Assembly (NCBI GenBank): GCA_030522415.1 | Contig: CM060107.1 | Location: forward strand, 23,137,071 to 23,201,070 | DNA from: Channallabes apus | Lineage: Eukaryota > Chordata > Actinopteri > Siluriformes > Clariidae | Direction: 5' to 3' | Length of the DNA: 64,000 bases | In this document: one piece after another, positions 48,701 through 60,324 of the stretch | Numbering within the stretch: position 1 is the stretch's first letter | How the letters are laid out: each line of letters opens with the position of its first letter | Made by a program: the position numbers and the translations under genes | Notes under the pieces: generated by a model | The model's input: the letters and a program-made list of their open reading frames with translations, nothing else | What the model was told of the DNA's origin: nothing | The model's database searches: none

Positions 48701-51700
48701 CAATTATTTGGTATTAGTCTAGATAAACAAGTATGAATACAAAAGTACTATTGTATTTTAAATCACATTTGCAATATGTGTCAAAATAATCAGAATGTGA
48801 TTAATTAATTAATTAATTAATTTATTGCAGCCTTATTTGGTGTAAAATATGACTCATGACTAATGTCTGTAGTTCCTTTTAGCTGGGCCAGGTAGTGTAG
48901 GGTTTAGATTTTTTGTCACTTACATAATAACAGTTGTGGCAGATACATTTAATGATGAGGTTGCAAAAATGTATTGTGTTTTAATACAGGGAGAATTTAA
49001 GAAATGTTAACTTAAATGTCTTGAACATCTTGAAACCACTTCAAGCAGCAGTGATATCATTGTTTGATATTTACTCAGGAATCCTCTTTGACTGCATTTT
49101 TATCAAAGTTTAGAACTGCTTTTTGGCGTGAAAATGTCTCTTGATTTACAAAACAAAAATGCGAGGATTATTATTAAGATCAACCTACTTATTTCAAGAG
49201 TTAATAAATACTTTTAGGTTTAGGATTTCATGTAAATATGACTCCTACTCATGTTATGACTCCTTAAATCACTGGGCTTCTCTCTATTCAGTGCCATGTC
49301 CCTCGTAGAGCTCGCTTTAAACACACTCATTTATACCAAGCTGAACATTCACGCTTAACATGTCTATTTTTGCTTTTATTTTTGTAGCCTTCTAGCATTT
49401 GAATTACAGCCCTGTTAAAAGCAGGATATTTGTTACACAGAAGATGTGGTAACCTGCCTCATGTAGAAACACTCAGGGCATGTGTTTGTTATTGTCATTG
49501 ACGCAAAGTATCACAGTTGTATAGATTCCCTGCCTGTGGTCAATGTCCTTGTTTGTTCAGTTTTGGTAATAGGTTACTACAAAGTATCCACATGCTGGTT
49601 TTGTGTTTGCATTTCACTTCTCTACTTTGCTGTTTTTTTTTTCATTTTTGATTAATGCTTTGTCTGTGCTTTGTAAGATTCTCATGCCAAGTAATACTGG
49701 ACTACCTGGTGTGCTGGTAAACTAGTTAAACTATTTTTGTAAAGCACAAAGTACACTTCAGTCCTAATTTTAAGTATTTGTATCAGTACTTCTAAGGATC
49801 CCTTCGGATTACAAGAACTGCATGTGTTCCTGCTCCACGATACTTGGTTAGATAAAGAGTTGGATCAGTAAGCAGTAAATGGATTTGTAAACTAAAAGAG
49901 TTCAAAAGATATTATTGATTAAATATGCCCCCCCCCCCCTCTTGTTTGTGTCTGATCTTTGTTCCGTGCGTATCAGAGTATTCGCCGGAAGGACGACCCT
50001 CAGGAGGTGAGGGTGCAGATCGAATTCCTCACCTATGGAACTCGGACTTCAAAGGACAAGAGTGGAGCTTACCTCTTCATACCGGATGGCATTGCCATGG
50101 TAATCGGTCTTCCCTTCAGTTGATTTATTGCAGAGCTTAGAAGGAAGGAATAAAAGCCTTTTTACATTGGAGGTGACAGTTGCTTGTCTACCATTTATTA
50201 AGAGACAGGCAAGCAAAGACACGAAGGTTCAGGAGGAAGCGTGCCTTACCATGAGAAATAATTACAAGCCAAGAACACACCTCCTGTCTCATAGTTGGAA
50301 AGTTTTCAACATTTGAGATTGTAATATTGTGACATCCTTGCTAGTTAATTAATTCGAAGTTTTTTGCTGAAAGATAATGGAGACATGCTTCGTCCTGTGA
50401 GTAGTCGAGTTTCCCAAACTATATTACACCCTCTAAATAATAATAATAATAATAAAAAAACCATAAATGCAGAGACATTACTTTTGAAGCTGTGCAATTC
50501 AGCTCAAATATAAGATTAACTAAGAAAAAACTAAGAAAATAAGGCTATATATATATATATAGCCTTATTTTCTTAGTTTTTTTGCCTATATAGATATATA
50601 TATATATATATTAAAACTATATATATAAAAAAGATATATATATATGCTTATATAAAAACTTATACAGATTTTGACATTTCAAATAGTAAACACACAAAGG
50701 CACATGGCCTGCAATCATGTTTTGTCCTGTCTTTTAGCCATACGTGCAGAAAGAGCCGTCAGCTGTGCGTGTTGTGGAGGGACCCCTCTTTTCTGAGGTA
50801 GTTACATACTACCAGCACTTCCAGCAGACGGTCCGCATAAACAATGTGCCAGGTACTCATCCATACTGTATGCATACACACGCACACCCTGCATTCATCC
50901 TGCATAAATGCACATACCGGCACTTTTAAGAATGTTATTCTTGACTCCTGTATATTGTGTCCTTCAGGTATAGATGGTTTGTCTTTGGACATCACGACCT
51001 TGGTGGACATCAGGGACCAGAATAATAAAGAGCTGGCCATGCGTTTGGTCACAGACATCCAGAGTGAGGACAAATTCTACACCGATCTCAATGGTTTTCA
51101 GGTTAGCATTCATTCATTCAGTGCATTCAGTTGCTCCTCCTGCTCGCTAAACATCTCCCCACTGATTAAGCTTCTTCAAAAGCATAACTCACTGTCACTG
51201 AAAGAAGCATTGGCATTTTCCACCTTGTACAATCAATGTTAGGCAGGACGGGGTACACCCTGGACTGGTGCCAGTCCATCACAGGGCACACATACAGTAC
51301 ACTCGCATTCACACATTGCGGGCGATTTGGAAATGCCAATCAACCAAATCTGTGTGACTTTGGACTGCGGGAGGAAACCGCAGGACCCAGAGGAAACCCA
51401 CTGAGTATGGGAGGAACATACAAACTCCATGCACACACACCCGAGGCGGGAGTCGAACCTGGATGTGCAAGGCGACAGTGCTTATACCACTCTGCCACTG
51501 TGCCCCCATCTAAAACCCTAATTGAAACTGTTCTTAACCTAAAGTATTTAAGTTTATAATCCTCAATAGTATTGTACTTTAATGAATCCACAGATTGTAT
51601 CGGTGTAGCGAACAACCCGGTTTAAATCCTACACACAAATTTCCTTTAATTACAAAAGCCAATTTGATTGTCCTTTTACAAGCAGTTTTTCAACCCCAGG

Positions 51701-54700
51701 AGTCTTGTCACTAAATGGTTCATTTATTAAACGTTATTAGCCCATGATTTAACAACGGTTCCTTTTCCACAGGGTGGTTCAGCGAACTAACAAAGCTTTA
51801 AGAATCATCCCACTTTTTCACCTGTTTCTGAGAAGAGCTAATGCATGATCAGACATTCCTAATGGATTGGGTTTTTTTTTTTATCACAGCGTATACAATT
51901 ACAACCCTCAGTAGTTTTTACACGTTTATTTTCTTTCTCTGATTTTCACTGATTCAGTGTTGCAAGACCTCATTCAAGAAAAACCTTCACCTCCTTGCTC
52001 ATATTTTATGAAATGATTGTCATGCACATAACTCAAGCTCCCTGCATTATTGTCATGGCAACAATGATCATGATATTTTGGTCCTTGATTCAAAACCAGC
52101 AGCAGAATGACCATCTAGAAACAAAGCAGCCAACAAGTGGTCCTTCTCTGGCACAAATGCATAGAAGACTTCGAGCTTAAGTACCAGCGGGCTAACTGAC
52201 ATGCAATGATTATTCCCTGTCAGATCCAACCACGCAGGTACTTCCAGAAATTACCACTGCAGGCCAACTTCTACCCCATGCCCACCATGGCCTACATCCA
52301 AGACAGCCAGTATCGCCTGACCCTGCACACGGCCCAGGCTCTGGGAGTCACCAGCCTTGCCAGTGGTCAGTACCCTGGTTTTCTCAATGTGGAGTCTTTA
52401 ACTATTTTTAGGATATGGTGCGATAAATGATTTCATATCGTATGTGTCTCTCTCTCTCTTATCCGTCACAGGGCAATTGGAGGTGGTTCTGGACCGTAGA
52501 TTGATGCAGGATGATAACAGGGGTCTAGGACAAGGACTAAAGGATAACAAGAGAACAGCTAACCGCTTCCGGCTCCTGTTAGAGAGGAGATCCAGCAGCA
52601 GCAGGGTGAGTGTAATGAGTTCTCAGCCATTAGGTGGCACTCTATTCCTGCTCCTGTATCTATTGCGAGGACATCTCACTTACAGCAGCCGATGGGTCTG
52701 CTTATGTGAAGATTGTGCTTCATCCATTGAATTCCTTGCACTTTAGTATTTGCATTGAAACAGTCATGCACTTTAATCTGAAGACTCTTCTCCCTGGTGG
52801 GAAATTTAAATGTAAATGATCTTATATTTACGTGTGGTTTATGTGGACCTGATATTGTCTGTCTCATTTTTATGCTGCAACTGGCTCTCATTCTGTGTCG
52901 TTCTCATCAGTTTCTTTTGATCACACTCCTCTCAATTTCTTTCTCAATCGCTTCCTTCTTATTGCATGCAGCCTGTGGGTGCTTATGCCAAAATCATCCA
53001 CATGATAAGTAAAATCATCGCTCATGTTTTAGGAGACAGCATGAAAGAGGTAATGCTACCAGAGTAACAGTGGGGCTGTGATGTTTATATGTAGTTTTAG
53101 GTGAATAGGTTGCACTTTTCTCCTCTTAATGACCTTATAGCTGCTTTTTGTTCTCCGTGTCCCATGTGTGATTTATTATTGTGTCTCCTCCTCCAAGCTG
53201 TATATTATTGTGCTGCTGTATATAAACGTTGTCAGGATGCAGGTATAATACCGCAAAGTGCTAAAATAGTGCTAATATTTTACTTGTCCATACTTCTGTT
53301 AGCTATAGGTTATGTTAAAGAGCTTATACTTTTCTGTAAGCTTAATGTAATCTGGGGACTTCTCTGTAGGCTGGCGACAGTGGACCAGTCAGCTTTCCCT
53401 CTTTGCTGAGTCACATGACCTCTGCCATCTTAAACCATGAAGTGTTGGCACTGCCGGTCATTCCAAAGAAACGTGGCGTTCCACCTCTCCGCACCTTTTC
53501 CCCACTGGCCATAGCACTTCCTTGTGATTTTCATCTACTCAACCTCAGGGGCATCCAGAACCAGGTAAGTCGTGCGTTGCTGAAATACTGTAGCCATCAG
53601 TTGGAATTCACAGGTTTAGTTTTTAGTTTGAAATCCAACATGAACTTTTGATTTTCAGCTGCTGAGTGTCTCCTGTTATTTTTGTGCTCACTTGTGCCTA
53701 TTAGCAATAATGTGCTTTATTTAAATTTTATTTTTTTTCATATTCTTTTCTTTGTTTCTCCAGGACGCTAATGGTCCCTCCCCACATACTGCTCTCCTGC
53801 TGCATCGCTTCGGTTTAGACTGTGGCCTCGAGCTCCACAATCCAGGATTCAACTGCACCACGACACAGGGCAAGGTTAGTCCCTGCAGCAAAAACACACA
53901 GCTGCTTTCCATTGTAGTGAGGAGAAGAGACTTGATATGCTGAAGAATACTGATGATATAAAGGACTGTTGAGAGGTTTTTCCAACCATATCTGTACCTG
54001 TCAGTGTGTGTGTTCTTGTGAGCGTGTAAGTGTGTGCTCGTGCACACTTTTTTTTGTGCATGAGAGTTTGTGTGTGTGCGCACACGCACGAGTTTTTTTG
54101 TTTGTGTGTATGTGTATATATGTAAATATGTGTTTTTGTGTGTATGTGTATATATACACACACACACATATATATTAGTAAACAGTATACACGTGCACGA
54201 ATGTTGATTATACCAGTAAGAAATGAGCACTAAGATTACCTACAATTCCGCAGCGCGAGAGAGAGAAAAACCATTGGCTCAGTTGTGATCACGTGACGCT
54301 CGGCATAAAGAAGCGTGATACTCGGTACTCGTAAACCAAGACTTGTTCATTTTCCAAGTAAAATTTATTAAAAATCTTTGCTTGTCTTGCGGAACACTCG
54401 CAAAACTGCGTTACTGGCAATCCAAGGTTTCATTTGGTATATATATGAGGGTTTTTGAGTGTGAGAGCATGGGAGTGTGTGTGAGCGAGAATGAAGAAGA
54501 ATTTTTTTCGCAAGAGTTTTTGTCTGTTCTAATCACATGTGTTGGAGAAATGGAGAAAGAGTAGGTTGACCTTAGGTTGAAAAATGCTGGAGTATGCTTT
54601 TTTAAATCTATAAGCTTGGCTGGCTTAAAGCCTGCTTTTATGATTTCAGTAAACTTTATTACGGAGTTGTTGTTTTTTTTTTTTTTTTTTGTAGTTTTTT

Positions 54701-54939
54701 TTTCAAAACCAACTTGTCATTTCCTGATTTCTTCATGCTCTGTCTGCTTGTGTCTGATAAGAGTGTTCTGTGCTTGGTGTCTATAGCTGGCCGTGTCAGG
54801 GCTGTTCCGGGGTTTGGACCTGCAGCTGCTGCAGCCCGTGTCACTGACGCTGATGTACTCGGAGCCTCCGCTCTCCAACAACTCTGTTATCAGCCTGGAG
54901 CCCATGGAGCTTTCTGCCTTTAAGCTCAAACTGCACTAG
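33207..54939 (+). CDS. man2a2: Alpha-mannosidase IIx (GH38), Golgi, 22 coding exons
   Basis: Type II Golgi enzyme that trims mannose from hybrid N-glycans after GlcNAc-transferase I. Exons: 33207-33338, 35503-35760, 36202-36346, 39779-39950, 40032-40159, 40337-40510, 41099-41285, 41385-41562, 41823-42025, 45223-45405, 45554-45668, 45792-45859, 46369-46534, 46965-47201, 49977-50099, 50738-50852, 50968-51101, 52224-52365, 52472-52605, 53370-53564, 53764-53874, 54787-54939. Total 3453 nt, 1150 aa plus TAG, the length of mammalian MAN2A2. A short cytosolic tail (MKLKKQ) and a membrane anchor at about residues 7-26 are followed by a coiled-coil stem ([20 protein letters not shown]). Catalytic motifs: HSHNDPGW (zinc ligands H175, D177), WAVDPFGHS (nucleophile D289), PLGDDFRY (acid/base D426), [12 protein letters not shown] (zinc ligand H568 or H569). 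The start [20 protein letters not shown] separates it from man2a1. The intron at 39951 starts with GC. Confidence 0.98.
36404..37886 (+). mobile_element. Degraded Tc1-like transposon (AAGTACACCCCT termini)
   Basis: Left end TACAGTATCTCAAAAGTAAG at 36404; the right end ends GTTTTGTGATGTACTGTA at 37886, an imperfect complement. The plus strand once carried a transposase; decayed blocks are readable near 37220-37560 (GTCCTGTGGTCTGATGAGAC, CATGGTGGTGGTAGCATCAT), with stops and frameshifts. It occupies the man2a2 intron between exons 3 and 4. Confidence 0.75.
38975..39500 (+). mobile_element. Degraded DNA-transposon remnant, probably Tc1-like
   Basis: Blocks such as GTGGATGAACTTGAAGTGGC, GACCTTAACCCTACTGCACA, CACCTTTGAGAATCTTTAGC and GATAGCCTTCCCAGAAGAGT follow the order of a common fish element with a Tc1-type DDE C-terminus (D-L-N-P ... 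H-L). Neither terminus can be fixed. It lies in the same man2a2 intron as the element at 36404. Confidence 0.5.
39951..40031 (+). other. man2a2: GC-AG intron of man2a2
   Basis: The exon ends ATGCGCAG and the intron begins GCAAGTTACA. The acceptor TTGACAG ends at 40031. Joining AG to A restores an arginine codon and the conserved frame. AG|GCAAGT is the usual strong context for GC donors. No nearby GT donor keeps the frame. The intron is 81 bp, among the shortest in the gene. Confidence 0.88.
42097..42163. repeat. (TA)n microsatellite
   Basis: Uninterrupted TA run in the man2a2 intron after exon 9, abutting the Tc1-like derivative at 42164. Confidence 0.95.
42164..42957 (-). mobile_element. 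Tc1-like deletion derivative (GCAAAAAAAGAAACG termini)
   Basis: Left end GCAAAAAAAGAAACG at 42164 and right end CGTTTC followed by a T run and GCTGAG at about 42940-42957, flanked by TA runs. The minus strand retains the transposase N-terminus ([36 protein letters not shown]) followed, after internal deletion, by a C-terminal end ([17 protein letters not shown]). The catalytic core is missing, so the copy is non-autonomous. Confidence 0.78.
42959..43024. repeat. (TA)n microsatellite between two Tc1 elements
   Basis: TA run separating the deletion derivative from Tc1 copy 2; both elements end directly against it. Confidence 0.95.
43025..44643 (+). mobile_element. Tc1-like transposon, copy 2, nearly intact
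   Basis: Same family as 9256-10863, opposite orientation. Termini CAGTGGTGTGAAAAACTATT at 43025 and its complement ending at 44643, in (TA)n. Length 1619 bp. It lies in the man2a2 intron between exons 9 and 10 and carries a transposase gene with a single nonsense codon. Confidence 0.94.
43403..44425 (+). pseudogene. Tc1-like transposase, copy 2, one in-frame stop
   Basis: The frame runs from [20 protein letters not shown] to GGPTSY with one TGA at 44111-44113 in [14 protein letters not shown], where copy 1 has CGA. About 340 codons, the usual Tc1 transposase length. Domains: paired-like helix-turn-helix (residues about 1-60), GRP linker ([10 protein letters not shown]), second HTH ([19 protein letters not shown]), DDE catalytic region with [11 protein letters not shown] (first D), [11 protein letters not shown] (second D) and [14 protein letters not shown] (third acidic, E). 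A CpG C-to-T change explains the stop. The protein would be truncated before the second catalytic Asp. Confidence 0.92.
44644..44707. repeat. (TA)n microsatellite
   Basis: TA run directly after Tc1 copy 2, the other half of its AT-rich target. Confidence 0.95.
45739..45785. repeat. (CT)n/(GT)n compound microsatellite
   Basis: CT run followed by GT run immediately before the acceptor of the man2a2 exon at 45792; the CT part serves as a polypyrimidine tract. Confidence 0.85.
47562..48835. mobile_element. Probable hAT-like element interrupted by Tc1
   Basis: Left end TAGTGCTGCACAATTAACTG at 47562; the right end, AATTTATTGCAGCCTTA to 48835, is a diverged complement. Flanking octamers ATTGGTAT and TTTGGTGT agree at six of eight positions, compatible with an old 8 bp duplication. 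A Tc1-like element (47703 to about 48625) sits inside. No hAT transposase. Confidence 0.45.
47703..48625 (+). mobile_element. Tc1-like transposon, 3'-truncated (CACTCACCTAAAGG terminus)
   Basis: Starts with the fish Tc1 terminus CACTCACCTAAAGGATTATT at 47703 after TA. The transposase frame begins at 47851 and is open to 48285: [20 protein letters not shown], helix-turn-helix [20 protein letters not shown], then [18 protein letters not shown] at 48283-48285 stands where tryptophan is expected. Decayed C-terminal blocks (GTGGTGTAATGGTGTGG, CAGGATAATGCACCATGTCA) continue to about 48600. The right terminus is missing. Confidence 0.8.
48836..49976. other. man2a2 intron, no further feature
   Basis: AT-rich intronic DNA before the exon at 49977. 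Only a C run at 49928-49939 stands out, 37 bases upstream of the acceptor. Confidence 0.6.
50525..50582. repeat. Perfect 58 bp palindrome with (TA)n core
   Basis: The left half starts AAAAAACTAAGAAAATAAGG and the right half is its exact reverse complement, centred between 50553 and 50554 on an AT core. More AT-rich inverted stretches follow to 50660. It lies in the man2a2 intron between exons at 49977-50099 and 50738-50852. Confidence 0.95.
51230..51510 (+). repeat. Dispersed fish repeat, copy 5
   Basis: Blocks GGGTACACCCTGGACTGGTG, CCAGTCCATCACAGGGCACA, GGACTGCGGGAGGAAACCGC and CCCGAGGCGGGAGTCGAACC place it in the family at 22995. It lies in a man2a2 intron. Confidence 0.75.
53985..54175. 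repeat. TG/CA-rich low-complexity tract
   Basis: Imperfect TGTG and CACA runs with TATATA interruptions in the last man2a2 intron. Reading frames here are repeat translation, not genes. Confidence 0.8.
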
Positions 54940-57020
54940 CGCAGCCTGCACAGAGCAGCCGGTGCCGAAAGCGGACATGCCCTCTGTTTCTCTCTCTCTC
55001 TGACATTGGAAAGTGAGGTTCATGAACACATTATATACCAACATGGATGCTGATGTCCATCTAAAATACTTTTATAAAGAGAGATTCCAGCACTAGTCGT
55101 GCTTCCCGTTGCTCTCCCAGAACTGAGTAACTGGACAATATAAAGATGATTTTTTAAAAACTTTCTTTTAAATTTTTTTTTTTTTTAAACTTGCTTAAAT
55201 TTGAATCAACAGAATGACTAGTGATTGTATGCTTTTTATTAGATATGGATGCCTGATCATTATTTGAGACTTGTACATTACTTTTGTCGTCCTGGCTGGA
55301 ACCACTGATATCCGTCTTCTTTTCCCCTTTTGTCTATCTCGCAGAACTTCTTGGGCAATGTAGCCTAGTGTACGTAATTGTCTTTGGCTCTTCATGAACT
55401 AGTGGGACTGAGTGCAATATGTGAAGCTTCTCTAGGGTTTTTTCTTTTCTTTTTTTTTTTTTTCTTTTTTTTTTCTCCTCAGTCTGCAGAAGCTGTGCTT
55501 GAAACTTCGTCACTGCCCCCCGTTTTGTAACTCGGTTGCCTGCACCGCCTGCCGTAGCCGCATGTTTCTTTGAATGTCTGTTGGCTCGTCTGCTCGTTCA
55601 GGCAGCTTTACACAACAGCTTTTGCTCCATCATCTGTTAGTCAGTGGGCTGATTTTAAGTTCTCCCTCTTCCAATCTATTCATGTGTGTAGCGATTGATG
55701 ACAGCTTGTCTATTATTTGGGATTTTCTTTCTTTTTTTTTTCCTGGAAATGCTGCTCCCTTCCAATTACCTTGCTGTGTTACATCCCATTTATTTCCACC
55801 CTGGGTCCAAAGTGTTGATGTCTGCTAAGGATGGTGTAGTGTACTTAAAAATATGCAGTATACAATACCTCTTCTATTTTACATTTGAACATTTGAAATG
55901 TGCAATATATTACTGTGGTGACTGATATGATTATGGCACTGTTTTACCATCATGTATCCGCAGGAGTAAGCCAGCGATGTTCCCGACTTATTTTAGATCC
56001 GTATTTTAACTGATCTAAACTTAGCCTAAGGCCTTTAACTCCTATCGCTATATAATCAGAGAGCGGTGATGTTTTAACAGTAATAGCACTAGTGCCGAGG
56101 AAAAGCCTGGGCACGCTAACGTATTGTAAAGTTCTGTTCCATTCCAGTGCTGTTTGTTCGTAGTGTTTCTTTAGTCCCGAGCCTTTCATCCACTCGACTC
56201 TGCAACTGTTTAACATTCGGTGCGAATGTATCACAACTGCCAGGAGGAAGGTGTCTGTAAATGCCGAAGCCTTTCCCATTTTAGCTCCTACTCGTCTTTT
56301 TGTCGTCCCTACTGTTTTCTCTGAAATGCCTCACCCCTGTAGAGATTCACACCAGTGGTATGATTTACTGTGAGAAATGAATGTTCTGAAAGGAACAATA
56401 TTGGTGGTGAAGAGGTTAGTAGCACTCATGAAACCTCTGAGCGTGACTTGTCACTGTTGCCTTTATCGACGCTATATAAAGACTTATGGCTTCTGACCCG
56501 CTTAGCTCGTCTAAAAGAAGCGCAAGGCTGGTGATATTTATCAACAGAAGTGTCTCAGTGTCAAGAGATTTAGCTCCATTCTGGACTCTTCGCTAAACAT
56601 TCAGAAGAACTGAGTGACTACAATAATAAGATCTCATAAAATAAATCATTATGTACAATAATTCTTCTCCCTAATATTACTAGCCCGGAACAGGGGTAAG
56701 CTCATTTTATCATTAAGGTTATATCCAACACTTAATTTGCATTTATTATCATTTTACTGCAGTGCTGCATCATTAGACCTCCTCACCAACCTACCATACT
56801 CAATACATTTTTATTTTTGGACAATAATTAATTCTTATTTGTGTAGTACGATGTGAATGTTTCTTTTTCCCAGTCCTATCTTGTTGCAACAAAAATATTT
56901 TATTTCTCCTTGTGTGTCCATCCCTTCCTGGAAGGATGTTAATGTGAAATGAAGAAATGCAAAACAAAGAAAATGCAAAGTAGCTAAAGTTGATATTTAA
57001 TAAACATCAGCCATGGCATT
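54940..57020 (+). other. man2a2: Probable man2a2 3' UTR
   Basis: Follows the TAG at 54937-54939. AATAAA signals lie at 56640-56645 and 56999-57004, so the transcript probably ends near 56.66 or 57.02 kb. A long pyrimidine tract lies at 55440-55475. No ORF of note. The end is inferred. Confidence 0.45.
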
Positions 57021-57299
57021 ATTATGTAATGTCATTCTGTTTGACCGTTGTTCTGTGCCATATACAAACGTAAATTCAATACAGAATAAATCAGTGGGAA
57101 AACATGACTATAATGAGAAAGTTGAAACATGGCTATAAGCATGTTTGTCCTGATAAGGAGAAAATGGATTCAGTTACATATTGCAATTAATGATTTTGTT
57201 TTATTTTATTTACTGGACATATGTTTGTATTCAAGGTGGTAAAATGTTGCCGTTCCTCTATGATCCTGCAGGGGGTGTGCTCTCAACTATTCACACATA

Positions 57300-57440
57300 T
57301 TAAAAAGTAAAAATAAATATTGAATCAGGATATTTATAAAATTGTGATACTTATAGAATCGGACCGCAAATTGATTCTGCACCGAGGTATTGCGATAATA
57401 TTGTATCGGCTGATTCCGATCCCTATGCTTTTGTGCTGGT
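57300..57440. repeat. Degraded repeat, possibly hAT-derived
   Basis: Contains GAATCGGACCGCAAATTGAT and TTGCGATAATATTGTATCGG, resembling the TATCG-rich ends of fish hAT elements. No boundary is visible. Confidence 0.3.
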
Positions 57441-60324
57441 TTATATATAGGGGCGTCCCTGGGTGTTAGTCCTAAGTGCACAAGCAGGGGGCAGTAAGGA
57501 ACTGCATGGTGTATAACACAGACTAGAGATCCTTCACTGATGATGCCCTGGTTTTTTTTTTTCATATACATCAGCCACCTATATTCTAAGTGCTGGGAAA
57601 ACATCTCCAGATTCTGTTGGATCTGGATGCTGCTGTTTCTGAGAAGAAGAAAAAACAGAGACCTTTTGATAAGGTTTTATTACATACATCTTTTATTATA
57701 TACAGAAACAAGTGAAAAATTGCCATTTTAATAATATGAAAAGAAACCAAAGCTTTTGATCCTGCGATGGAGGTCAGTGTTTAGGAGAAGCAGAGACTGG
57801 TTCTGAAGCTGCCCTGGTGTGCAGAAGACTTCAGACAGATAGAGCGCTCTCCCTTACTTACTGATCAATCTGCCTGGCAGAAAGGGGGTAGGGGCGAGAA
57901 GCGGCACAGAACTGAAATCTTGTGTCAGGGTTTTAACGGAGTCAGACAGCTGTGCAGCTCAGGTAGTTGGAGGGGTCATGGAGGAGAGATTACTTGAGAA
58001 GGGGCAGGTTTAAATAAAGTAAGATGCATAAATGTAGGTTTTGTGTTCGTATTGGAGGAAAGAATGAGCCAGCACGGAACGGTAGATGCCAATGAGTGAG
58101 CCCGATTGTTGAAATTTGAACATGTGCGCGTCAGGGGACATCGCACGAATGTAGGCTGGAACGTTTCTCGGTGCTTTCGTTTGCTCTAGCTGTTACAAAG
58201 AATGTTTGGCACCGAACAGTTATAGAGGGGCCGCTGTTTCACTGTGAGTTTGTGTAATATGATCGTACCACTGTGATCTGCTTGTTTTAGTCAAAAGTAC
58301 ATTAAAAAGAAAACCTCTGCTTCAGTTTGGCCTGTCTGAAACCCAGTATTGATTTTCTGCTTTATTCCTCATGCAACAGACTTGCAAAGAGCACTTCTGA
58401 AACTTCCATGCTGACAGGGAAGGTAGGCATAGGCACGTCTCTCAGCGATAAGATAAGGCCTTCAAGCTCATGTTAACGGGTTTCTAACGTATTCATGACC
58501 ACATTTCAGTTTTGGGCATTACCCTCCACATGCTGCAGGTTCGGATAAACATGTGTCCTTTATTTGACTTCAGTGAGTGCATCGTTTACTCGTATGACAC
58601 ATTCAGCCTGCATGCTACAGGAACACTGAGTTTGAAGTCTCGCAGCATTGCACGCTTCCCACCACCTGAGTAATGAGATTAATTGGAGACTGGAGGAAAC
58701 ATCTGGCAGAAATCATCAGATGTATTTAGTATGGTTTTGGCTTAAATAAGATGCAAGATGATGAAACCGGCTCCTTCACACAGCTGTAGTGAAACCTTCA
58801 ACAATCAGCCGGTGGGTCAGACTCGAGAGGAAAGAACCGGGCAGAAGAGCAGATGAATGTATTTTTAATATAAATATTAATATTGGATAGTGAACACCCA
58901 TCACTAGGGAAGCTCATGCCCCAAAAACACACGAGTGTTGTATCTTAGTTATAATGCCAGGCATGCAGTTGCTCTAGACGTGAATTAGAGTCGGACCTCT
59001 CTCTCTCTCTCTCCCAGCGGAGTTAATTATGAAAATCATTTTCTATGGACTGTTTCCATAAACTATATCTCGCCACGCTTTAGGGAGTAACGCAGAAATA
59101 CTCTCATCAGTCACTAATAAAAATCTAAGATTTGCCACTCATAAATCTATTAATGCTCTCCCAGTGCGTTCACCAGACTGAACAAACAACAGTGGGTTAT
59201 TAATGGAAAGTCGTGGACGATTTTCAGATGAGGACTAGCCCAATATTATTTATGACTAAAAGCATGTTAAGTGTGTGTGTGTGTGTGTCCATGCAAAAAA
59301 AGGTCACCATGTGGACTTAAAATAAGCAAATATGTGATTGGATAATTACTGCAATGATTAATATTGTATGTTTTAACTGGTGGCAATCTTTTAACCCTAA
59401 CTTATACAAGTGCGTACTGTACTGTAGCTTCTCACTTCTTAAAGAGTCATGCTGAAAGGCATACGCCGTGGTCATGGAAACTGTGCTTGAGAAGGGGCAA
59501 AATATTGGCTTACAGAAATAAAACTTCACCTGGGGAATACACTACATGAATGTAGACAGGATTTCTGTATAGGATTCAAAATCATACAGAGAGAGAGTCT
59601 GTCCTAGACAGCACAAGTTGTGGCCCGCTGCGACAGAAATCTGTACGAGTGTATGAGGGGTGCAGACTCGAATCGGCAGGTGTGTGAGGAGACCAGACTG
59701 AGACTCCACCCGATACGAGTTGTGGTTTGTGAAACGTGTTCGACTCTCGATGCTGGATACGACTACCCAACCAGGGAATGTGTACTGTCAAGAGCCAATA
59801 AACTCTCTTAAATTTTAATAATAAAAATAAAACTGGCACATGATAAAACTGCTACCTGTCTTGCATTTATGATTATCTGTTTATTTTTCTCCTTCTTGAA
59901 AGTTTACACTTGAGAGTTGTCATGGGTTGGTGTGTGTTCAGTTAGAGTGACAAGTCATGCAGTCTATGATCCTGTATCTGGAGCAATCATTAAGTGTATA
60001 GTGTACATGTGTGTATGTTGCAGTTGTTAAATAAGTGTTAAGTGTCGTTATATGTGATCCACTGCTTCTGAGTCCAAAGAAATCTGTGGATGCTGATCAG
60101 TTAGTGTGCACTCCCAGTCTTTTTAGAATCCTTTAGGATTGTGGAAGTCATGTAGTGTGTCCCCAGCTTAAAGAGATTGCTAAAATTGGATTAAAAACTG
60201 TCCAACCTGGTGAATGACTAGAGATCATTTAAACACTACACTCTGCGTAATTACATTGTCAAAAAAAATTTAAATAATCAAAAGTAGAAATCACTCAACT
60301 TAAATTTAATTTTAAAAGAAAAAA
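57441..60324. other. Intergenic, no gene recognised
   Basis: No exon-like series on either strand. A minus-strand AATAAA (TTTATT on plus, near 57671) could end a leftward transcript, but no coding sequence supports one. The segment 59600-59815 is more GC-rich, open on both strands and ends in AGCCAATAAACTC; I cannot identify it. A TG run lies at 59272-59288. Confidence 0.5.

Noticed and set aside
53721..54230. 169-codon minus-strand ORF with Thr-His repeats
   Set aside because: Translation of TG/CA-rich low-complexity DNA in a man2a2 intron, overlapping a coding exon on the other strand.
59600..59815. Small gene or solo LTR
   Set aside because: Open on both strands with an AATAAA near one end, but no splice pattern, TG...CA termini or target duplication was found.
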